From Candidatus Kapaibacterium sp. (GTDB lineage Bacteria > Bacteroidota > Ignavibacteria > Palsa-1295): 11,624 nt of DNA. The DNA lies in NCBI GenBank assembly GCA_025450975.1, contig JANWLI010000015.1, positions 1 through 11,624 on the forward strand. Reading direction: 5' to 3'. Made by a program: the position numbers and the translations under genes. Position 1 is the stretch's first letter, and each line of letters starts with the position of its first letter. Of this stretch, positions 1-4,624 are shown piece after piece. Under the pieces are notes generated by a model. The model saw only the letters and a program-made list of their open reading frames with translations, searched no databases and was not told the origin of the DNA.

Positions 1-447
1 CAGTATAAGTATGATCAAAAGAACAGGCTTGTTAATGAGAAGCTATTCAAAAAAGGGCATCCGAAAGAAGATGCATACCTTTGGCTTGAGTACCACTATA
101 GTGACAGTAATACGGCTACGGGTCGAATAAATAAAGCTGAAAAATTCTACGATGCCAAGCTGACTGAGACGGTGTTCTCTGAGTACGACGAGAAAGACAT
201 TATTACTTCATTCAAAGTGGTCGAGAACGGCACGGTGATCAACCGGCACGAATATGTCCTTGACGCGAGCGGCCGGCGTGTCGAATTCAAAGCAATAAAT
301 GCTGAGAATAAGCTCTCGCAGCTTTACCTCTATACATACGATGAAAACGGCCTTCTGGTAAAAGAGCGCATGCTCACAGATATCGTCGACGGCAATCCCG
401 ACAAAGGGGAAGAACGAATACTTGTCTTTTCGTATAGTCGCCGGTAG
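1..447 (+). CDS. C-terminal part of a YD-repeat-like hypothetical protein (5' end outside window)
   Basis: The reading frame is open from base 1 and ends at TAG 445-447, giving 148 residues with no start in view. A GTG at 172 is in frame, but the coding pattern continues unbroken upstream, so it is an internal codon. The protein is polar and rich in Tyr, Glu, Lys and Asn. It contains recurring short strands such as YKYDQKNRLVNE, YLYTYDENGLLVKE and EYVLDASGRRVEF, that is, an aromatic pair, D/N-x-x-G-R/L, then a hydrophobic strand. This resembles YD/RHS-type beta repeats, and similar repeats occur in secreted FCB proteins. No signal peptide, catalytic motif or toxin-like domain is visible in this fragment. 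It converges on the SIMPL gene with a 3-bp gap and no terminator between them. The family call is tentative and the function is unknown. Confidence 0.6.
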   Translation, partial: QYKYDQKNRLVNEKLFKKGHPKEDAYLWLEYHYSDSNTATGRINKAEKFYDAKLTETVFSEYDEKDIITSFKVVENGTVINRHEYVLDASGRRVEFKAINAENKLSQLYLYTYDENGLLVKERMLTDIVDGNPDKGEERILVFSYSRR

Positions 448-450
448 CTC

Positions 451-1236
451 TTACTTCACCGAGTACGTCACCTTCACGTTGCCGATCTCGGGCATGTTCA
501 GGAATCCGCCGTCGAGGTTGCCGGAGGAATACATGCGGGCGAGGTCGAGGATCGTGGAGACGAAGCTGCCGGACTCGGAGTCATCGATCGAGATGATCTC
601 ATCGAGTGTGCCGCCCATTTTCTCGGCAAGGATGAGTGCTTTGGTACGGGCATTCTCCATTGCTTCCTGCAGCGCTTTGACCCTCAGCGGATTACGATCG
701 GAGATATCGTAGCGAGCTTCGGGCATATACTTTGCTGCTCCCTGCGCGACGTTCAATGCTTCGGGTAAGAGCTGCATGTCGCGGATCTTCACGCGGTAGG
801 TCGTGCGTAAGAGCTTCGTTGTTGGCGGCGGCGGACTCATATCGAGCGCTTCGTACTCCTCGTTCTGGATCGTCTTCTTTTTCTGCTTCGGTGACGGCTC
901 TTCCTGATATTCCTCAAACGGCGCAGGTGGCGGTGGCGGAGGAGCATTAAATATCTCATAGTTAGAAAGCGCAGCCTGATCTGCCGGCATACGCTCGAGC
1001 ACTTCGATATCCATTGCGCTAATGCCGGCTGCAACGAGCGAGTCGATGAACGTGTCCGGTCCGGAAGCCGTCCACTTCTGCGCGATCGGGATCATCTTGT
1101 CGATCTTGACGGTAAAGGTCGCATGATCGGGTTTGACGGCGATCGTCGAGCTGCCGGAAACAGAGATGGTGCGTTGCTGCGCGAAAAGCACCTGGGTGCT
1201 CAGAAGCACCAGGAGCAAAGAAGTGATTTTGATCAT
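451..1236 (-). CDS. Secreted SIMPL-domain (DUF541) protein with proline-rich insert
   Basis: This 261-residue protein has a signal peptide (residues 1-20, hydrophobic LLLVLL core, likely cleavage after LFA or FAQ), so it should be periplasmic or outer-membrane associated. The mature part opens with RTISVSGSSTIAVKPDHATF, the typical first strand of SIMPL/DUF541 domains. The domain resumes at about residue 145 (TYRVKIRDMQLLPEAL) and continues through ISDRNPLRVKALQEAMENAR, the usual helix. Residues about 92-140 are an insert with two proline runs (six Pro at 99-104, four at 135-138) flanking an acidic then Lys-rich stretch, probably disordered. The family is poorly characterised biochemically (E. 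coli YggE, mouse SIMPL), so no reaction is assigned. It lies 57 bp behind a paralogue and has no Shine-Dalgarno or clear promoter of its own, so the two are probably cotranscribed. Confidence 0.85.
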   Translation of the reverse strand: MIKITSLLLVLLSTQVLFAQQRTISVSGSSTIAVKPDHATFTVKIDKMIPIAQKWTASGPDTFIDSLVAAGISAMDIEVLERMPADQAALSNYEIFNAPPPPPPAPFEEYQEEPSPKQKKKTIQNEEYEALDMSPPPPTTKLLRTTYRVKIRDMQLLPEALNVAQGAAKYMPEARYDISDRNPLRVKALQEAMENARTKALILAEKMGGTLDEIISIDDSESGSFVSTILDLARMYSSGNLDGGFLNMPEIGNVKVTYSVK

Positions 1237-1293
1237 AGGGAGAGTGAACGAGTTCTCGTACGAATTATTTCCCGGTTACGAAGCGTACCAGCT

Positions 1294-1983
1294 CTACTTT
1301 AAATTATATGTCACATGAATAGTGGCCGATTCGGTCACTTCTTCGTCTTTTTCATTCAAGAGAGAACTCTTAAACCTGAAGAGGTTCCTATCGGCTCCCG
1401 AGTCTTGAATCGTGTCGACTTCTCCGAGCGTTGCCTTGACCTGAGTCGCAAGATATTCAGCACGCATCCGTGCATTCTCAAGCGCTAATTGCATTGCCTT
1501 GCGTTCAAATGCATTACGATCGAGCACATCAAAGGCAAGGTCCTGCTCCCTTATCCCCGCTTCATTAACCATTTCAATTATTACCGGAAGGTTTTTCATA
1601 TTACGGACAGTGATCCGATATTTATGTCGGTACTCTTTTTCTTTGGTATCGTCCCCAATCTTTAGGGCTTCCTCTATAGGCTCCTTCGCTCTTTTGGGAG
1701 TTCGCTGCAGTAATGACAAGGGATAGGCTTCCTCCTCATCAGAGCCAGCCGAAGGCATCTTCAGGACGAGTTCAATATCTGAACGAGTAATTCCAAATGA
1801 CTGCAGTGCAAGAATGAGGCTGTCCTGGCTTTCAGCGATTTGAGCACTTCGAAACAGCGTAATGGTAAACGTTGCGATCTCAGGCTTTTCGGTTGCAGTG
1901 CCATTGCCAATGACCGTGATCGTACGTTGTGCAGTAGAAGATACTGGTAGTGCGAACAATATCAAAAGTAAAAATTGCTTCAT
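1294..1983 (-). CDS. Secreted SIMPL-domain (DUF541) protein, paralogue of the next gene
   Basis: The product is 229 residues if started at ATG 1983. The signal peptide is residues 1-19 (MKQFLLLILFALPVSSTAQ), followed at once by RTITVIGNGTATEKPEIATF, the standard SIMPL opening. Later matches to the downstream paralogue include SDIELVLKMPS (versus MDIEVLERMPA), KYRITVRNMKNLP and LDRNAFERKAMQLALENAR. Instead of the paralogue's proline-rich insert it has a charged stretch at about 77-117 with SDEEEA and KRAKEPIEEA. An in-frame ATG at 2007 would add eight residues before the signal peptide and would lie inside the -7 promoter element. ATG 1983 is preceded by AAGGA at a 9-nt distance, so it is preferred. 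Function is unknown beyond export. The gene follows the TSUP permease gene by 54 bp but seems to have its own promoter. Confidence 0.85.
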   Translation of the reverse strand: MKQFLLLILFALPVSSTAQRTITVIGNGTATEKPEIATFTITLFRSAQIAESQDSLILALQSFGITRSDIELVLKMPSAGSDEEEAYPLSLLQRTPKRAKEPIEEALKIGDDTKEKEYRHKYRITVRNMKNLPVIIEMVNEAGIREQDLAFDVLDRNAFERKAMQLALENARMRAEYLATQVKATLGEVDTIQDSGADRNLFRFKSSLLNEKDEEVTESATIHVTYNLK

Positions 1984-1992
1984 ACAGTGGAG

Positions 1993-1997
1993 TCCTT
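1993..1997 (-). promoter_or_regulatory. Shine-Dalgarno that decides the SIMPL start
   Basis: Read on the minus strand this is AAGGA, nine bases upstream of ATG 1983. Most genes in this window have no recognisable Shine-Dalgarno, so its presence here favours ATG 1983 over the upstream in-frame ATG at 2007. Confidence 0.6.
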
Positions 1998-2004
1998 GTA
2001 TATA

Positions 2005-2012
2005 CAAATGTA
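2005..2012 (-). promoter_or_regulatory. -7 promoter element TACATTTG before the first SIMPL gene
   Basis: On the minus strand the sequence is TACATTTG, an exact match to the Bacteroidota -7 consensus TAnnTTTG. I find no TTG at the expected 19-bp distance upstream, so only half of the promoter is supported. Transcription would start near base 2000, giving a leader of about 17 nt with AAGGA in it. The element lies in the 54-bp gap after the TSUP gene, so the two SIMPL genes could be expressed independently of the permease. Confidence 0.5.
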
Positions 2013-2037
2013 CGAGTTTCCGGAAGGGTGCTGAATA

Positions 2038-2802
2038 CTACTTCCCGAATACATCCCATGCAAACCTTATCATCACGGCAATTACCACTGTCAGAAAAAA
2101 GATGCGGATGAATGTGTTGCCTCTTAGGATGGCGAGTCGTGCGCCGAAGTACGCGCCGGTGGCATTGCAGACGGCCATCGGAAGTGCGATCTCGTAAACG
2201 ATGTTCCCTGTCGAGGCGAAGAGGATGATCGAGCCGATGTTGGTCGAGAGGTTGACGAACTTTGCCGTGGCGCCGGCCTTCATAAAATCGTAGCCGAGTA
2301 GTGTAATGAAAGCGAGAATAAGAAAGCTGCCTGCGCCCGGACCGATGAAGCCGTCATATAGTCCGATGACAATACTGATGATGATAGCGTAAATGATATG
2401 CTCGGTCTCGGAGTGGTCTTTTTCCGAGTGAACGCCGAAATGCTTTTTCTTATAGGTGTAGAATGCGACTCCGGAGAGGACGACAAGCAGCACGGGCTTC
2501 ATAAAGTCGTTACTCACCTGCGTGAGCGCGCTCGAGCCGAGAACGGCCATCGGCATTGCCAGAATGCCCATGATGGCCAGATGCTTGTAGTTGAGCTTGA
2601 CGTGGCGGGAGTACTTCCAGGCGGCCAGGCTCGTCCCACAAAAGGCCGGAATCTTGATGGTACCGACGCAGGTGGCCACCGGATAGCCGGGCATGAAGAT
2701 CAGAGCCGCCGGGACAGAAATCAGCCCCCCGCCGCCGACAATGGCGTCGATAAACCCCGCAGCAAAAGCCGCCAGACAGAGGATGAGAAGCTCGTAAGTC
2801 AT
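2038..2802 (-). CDS. TSUP (TauE/SafE, YfcA-like) inner-membrane permease
   Basis: This is a 254-residue, very hydrophobic protein with about eight membrane segments, the normal size for the family. Two internal repeats carry the family hallmarks: GFIDAIVGGGGLISVPA (residues 16-32) near the N terminus, and DGFIGPGAGSF (150-160) with STNIGSIILF (186-195) in the second half. The motifs fit the YfcA branch better than TauE or CysZ-type proteins. TSUP proteins move small organic or inorganic sulfur anions (sulfite, sulfoacetate, thiosulfate) or other organic anions across the inner membrane. The substrate here cannot be read from sequence, and no sulfur-metabolism gene is nearby. The loop joining the two halves (HFGVHSEKDHSETEH, 121-135) has four His, which is unusual. 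There is no Shine-Dalgarno. ATG 2802 opens directly into the first membrane helix. It is the first gene of a leftward cluster with the SIMPL genes. Confidence 0.88.
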   Translation of the reverse strand: MTYELLILCLAAFAAGFIDAIVGGGGLISVPAALIFMPGYPVATCVGTIKIPAFCGTSLAAWKYSRHVKLNYKHLAIMGILAMPMAVLGSSALTQVSNDFMKPVLLVVLSGVAFYTYKKKHFGVHSEKDHSETEHIIYAIIISIVIGLYDGFIGPGAGSFLILAFITLLGYDFMKAGATAKFVNLSTNIGSIILFASTGNIVYEIALPMAVCNATGAYFGARLAILRGNTFIRIFFLTVVIAVMIRFAWDVFGK

Positions 2803-3061
2803 TTACAGCTAAACAGTAATCGTCACGAGGGGGTAAAACACGCGCCGGGGAGAATAAAATGTATGAATTTTTATTAATTTTTGGGCTCTAAATGAATCCA
2901 AGAGCTTGATTTAGGTGTCTTTAGGGGGTCCCCCGTTGTCATCGGAAAGTGACCGTAACTTCCGTAACTATTATGGGTTATTTACGAATAAGAAGGAGAG
3001 AAATCCACATTTTCCTGGAAAGTCCTCTAGCGCAGCGGAGAATATTTTTGAACGATATGTG

Positions 3062-3107
3062 GGAAAGATTGCGTATCTTTGCAATCCTCGTTTCCAATAC
3101 GGAAACG
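3062..3107 (+). repeat. Nested inverted repeats around the ECF sigma promoter
   Basis: GATTGC (3067-3072) and GCAATC (3081-3086) are perfect inverted arms with the -7 element between them. Outside them, GGAAA (3062-3066) can pair with TTTCC (3091-3095), giving 11 paired positions interrupted by a 4-nt bulge. The same TTTCC belongs to a second perfect repeat, CGTTTCC-AATAC-GGAAACG (3089-3107), which begins about 8 bp past the -7 element, near the expected transcription start. The first structure looks like an operator in DNA; the second could be a hairpin at the very 5' end of the transcript. What binds there is unknown. Confidence 0.5.
3074..3081 (+). promoter_or_regulatory. -7 promoter element TATCTTTG of the ECF sigma gene
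   Basis: TATCTTTG is an exact TAnnTTTG element. A TTG occurs at 3048-3050 but with 23 bp spacing rather than the usual 19, so the -33 part is weak. Transcription from here would begin near 3086-3088 and leave a leader of almost 140 nt before ATG 3225, much longer than at the other promoters in the window. Confidence 0.5.
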
Positions 3108-3224
3108 GCAAGGCGTACAAGCATATATCCAACTTGTGACCTTGTGGAAAAAATCCCACATCTCGACAAAATTCGTTAGATTCTCTCCGACGAAGACGTG
3201 ACGGGAAAGAAAAGGTGATGAAAA

Positions 3225-3884
3225 ATGATCGGCCAATTAGATGATAAAGTGATTCGTGAACGCCATCGCGACTTTGAGCGCGAGGCAATGCCGCATGTAA
3301 CGGCGTTATATAACTTCGCCCTCCGTATGACCTCGGACCCCGACGATGCCAACGATCTCCTACAGGAGACGTACATGAAGGCCTATCGCTTCTGGGACAA
3401 GTTCGAGCCTGGCACGAACTGCAAAGCGTGGTTATTCCGGATCATGAAGAATTCGTACATCAACATTTATCGTAAGGAATCGAAAGAGCCCGATAAAGTC
3501 GATTACGAAGACATCCAGAATTTTTACAATACCATTCGCTCGGAGTACACTGACCCGAACGACATGGAAGCGCGCCTCTACCGCAACCTGCTCGATGACG
3601 ATCTGACCCGTGCAGTCGAGTCGCTTCCGGAGGACTTCCGTACGGTCGTCATCCTCTGCGATATCGAAGGCTTTACCTATGAGGAGATCGCCGAGTTCGT
3701 CGATTGCCCGATCGGTACGGTCCGCTCGCGCCTTCACCGTGGCCGTAAGCTGCTGCGTTCGAAGCTGATCGAGTACGCCCGTATCCGCGGCTATAACGTA
3801 GACGAAGAGCGTCACCGCAAGTCGCGCAACGCCGAAGGCATCGATGAGGCCATAATTAATGGCCACGCGATTAAAGCTAACTAA
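3225..3884 (+). CDS. ECF (sigma-70 family, RpoE-like) RNA polymerase sigma factor
   Basis: This 219-residue protein would direct core RNA polymerase to a specific promoter set. Region sigma2 spans about residues 18-85, with the core-binding stretch DPDDANDLLQETYMKAYRFWDKF and AWLFRIMKNSYINIYRK, where -10 recognition occurs. Region sigma4 spans about 125-183 (LPEDFRTVVILCDIEGFTYEEIAEF, then the recognition helix CPIGTVRSRLHRGRKLL). An acidic linker joins them, and a basic tail of about 35 residues follows sigma4. ATG 3225 is preceded by AAGGTGA about 7 nt upstream, one of the two good Shine-Dalgarno sites in the window. No anti-sigma gene (membrane protein or zinc-binding ZAS domain) lies next to it, which is unusual for ECF sigmas. 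Control may therefore act through the structured promoter and leader upstream. An intrinsic terminator closes the gene, so it is probably monocistronic. Confidence 0.93.
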   Translation: MIGQLDDKVIRERHRDFEREAMPHVTALYNFALRMTSDPDDANDLLQETYMKAYRFWDKFEPGTNCKAWLFRIMKNSYINIYRKESKEPDKVDYEDIQNFYNTIRSEYTDPNDMEARLYRNLLDDDLTRAVESLPEDFRTVVILCDIEGFTYEEIAEFVDCPIGTVRSRLHRGRKLLRSKLIEYARIRGYNVDEERHRKSRNAEGIDEAIINGHAIKAN

Positions 3885-3890
3885 CTTTAG

Positions 3891-3917
3891 AAGACCCGCT
3901 CAACGAAGCGGGTTTTC
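3891..3917 (+). terminator. Intrinsic terminator after the ECF sigma gene
   Basis: CCCGCT (3895-3900) pairs perfectly with AGCGGG (3907-3912) across a 6-nt loop. The stem extends through A-T and G-T pairs into the T run TTTTCTT. It begins seven bases after the sigma stop codon and lies just before the TetR promoter, so it separates the two transcription units. Confidence 0.85.
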
Positions 3918-3927
3918 TTACCCTAGG

Positions 3928-3946
3928 AACTGAACAGTGTTTAGTT
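3928..3946 (+). promoter_or_regulatory. Operator-like palindrome in front of the TetR gene
   Basis: ACTGAAC-AGT-GTTTAGT at 3929-3945 is an inverted repeat with six of seven arm positions paired, and one further A-T pair outside. It ends 14 bp before the TetR start codon. It overlaps a near-match to the -7 element, TTAGTTTG (3941-3948), so a bound protein would block transcription. A related 17-mer (12 of 17 identical) stands before the TonB receptor. Autoregulation by the TetR protein is the likely role, inferred from position and shape. Confidence 0.6.
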
Positions 3947-3959
3947 TGTTATCGATGTT

Positions 3960-4565
3960 ATGGGAATAGCCGAAAGAAAAGAGCGGGATAAGCTGAGCAT
4001 GCGTCAGGCAGTGCTTGATGCCGCAATGGAGCTATACCATGAAAAAGGCATTGAGGCACTCACCTTGCGAGCTGTTGCCGAGCGTATCGAGTTCTCGCCG
4101 GCAACGATCTACCTGTACTTTAAGGATAAAGATGAGATCGTTTTTCATCTCTATAGCATGGCTTTCGCGAAGTTTTACCAGAAGCAACTCGAGGTAAACT
4201 CCATAGCCGATCCGCTCGAGAGATTACGCCAGGGCTGCAGAGACTATATAGAATGGGGTGTCCAGAACCCCAAGCTTTACGATCTGATGTTCATCCTTGA
4301 GGTGCCGATGAACGTGATCGCAGAAGAAAACTGCCAGGATATCGGCAAGACTTCGTTTGCCGAGCTGCAGAATCTTATGGTCGAATGCATCGCAGCTGAT
4401 AAACTGAAGATCAAAGATCCGGAGCTTGCTGCGATCATGTGCTGGAACATGATCCATGGCATCACGTCTCTGCTGATCAAAAAGAGGATCGTCATCCCGC
4501 ACGAGGCAGTACCGCAAATGACAAATGCCGTACTCGATACCTTTTTTGTACTCGTCGCTAAATAA
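3960..4565 (+). CDS. TetR/AcrR-family transcriptional regulator
   Basis: This 201-residue protein has the usual TetR size. The N-terminal DNA-binding domain runs from about residue 14 to 62 (RQAVLDAAMELYHEKGIEAL, then the helix-turn-helix TLRAVAERIEFSPATIYLYFKDKDEI). The rest is an all-helical ligand-binding and dimer domain. It contains WNMIHGITSLL (162-172), close to the W-H-G motif of the WHG/TetR_C_33 group. The ligand cannot be told from sequence. There is no Shine-Dalgarno, but ATG 3960 opens directly into the normal basic N-terminal extension. A palindrome of similar sequence lies before this gene and again in the 59-bp gap before the TonB receptor. That suggests a repressor of its own gene and of the receptor, responding to something the receptor imports or to an envelope signal. 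Confidence 0.92.
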   Translation: MGIAERKERDKLSMRQAVLDAAMELYHEKGIEALTLRAVAERIEFSPATIYLYFKDKDEIVFHLYSMAFAKFYQKQLEVNSIADPLERLRQGCRDYIEWGVQNPKLYDLMFILEVPMNVIAEENCQDIGKTSFAELQNLMVECIAADKLKIKDPELAAIMCWNMIHGITSLLIKKRIVIPHEAVPQMTNAVLDTFFVLVAK

Positions 4566-4583
4566 CCATTTTTTTTCACTCTA

Positions 4584-4600
4584 CATGAACAACGTTCAGT
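4584..4600 (+). promoter_or_regulatory. Operator-like palindrome between TetR and TonB-receptor genes
   Basis: CATGAAC-AAC-GTTCAGT contains the perfect inverted repeat TGAAC-AAC-GTTCA (4586-4598), with the same 3-bp spacer as the site before the TetR gene; the right arm GTTCAGT is the full consensus arm. It ends 24 bp before the receptor's ATG, where a repressor would act. I see no clear TAnnTTTG element here, so the receptor may be read through from the TetR promoter or use another promoter type. Confidence 0.6.
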
Positions 4601-4624
4601 AATTGTACGCCTATCACAAAGCAT

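Larger units (their letters stand above)
2803..3224. other. 422-bp gene-free region between divergent TSUP and ECF sigma genes
   Basis: I find no convincing gene here. The TSUP side (2803-2900) is AT-rich with only an imperfect minus-strand -7-like box, TACATTTT at 2856-2863. Also visible are a GGGGG-T-CCCCC palindrome (2924-2934), a direct repeat of CCGTAACT (2953-2960 and 2962-2969, period 9), TTTCC-T-GGAAA (3011-3021), and the promoter and inverted repeats of the sigma gene (3062-3107, listed separately). TGTGG...CCACA (3144-3160) could form a weak hairpin in the leader. Confidence 0.6.

Noticed and set aside
172..447. GTG at 172 as the start of a complete 91-residue gene
   Set aside because: The same frame is open back to base 1 with the same residue pattern, so the gene enters from outside the window.
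1984..2007. Upstream in-frame ATG (2007) as the SIMPL start
   Set aside because: It would put eight residues before the signal peptide and lies within the -7 element; ATG 1983 has AAGGA upstream.
2924..2934. GGGGG-T-CCCCC palindrome as a terminator
   Set aside because: It has no T run on either strand, a one-base centre, and lies far from any gene end.
2949..3179. 76-residue plus-strand frame in the gap before the sigma gene
   Set aside because: Its composition does not look like a protein, it spans the promoter and inverted repeats, and it shows no family resemblance.
4566..4580. T run after the TetR gene as an intrinsic terminator
   Set aside because: There are eight or more T but no GC-rich stem directly before them.
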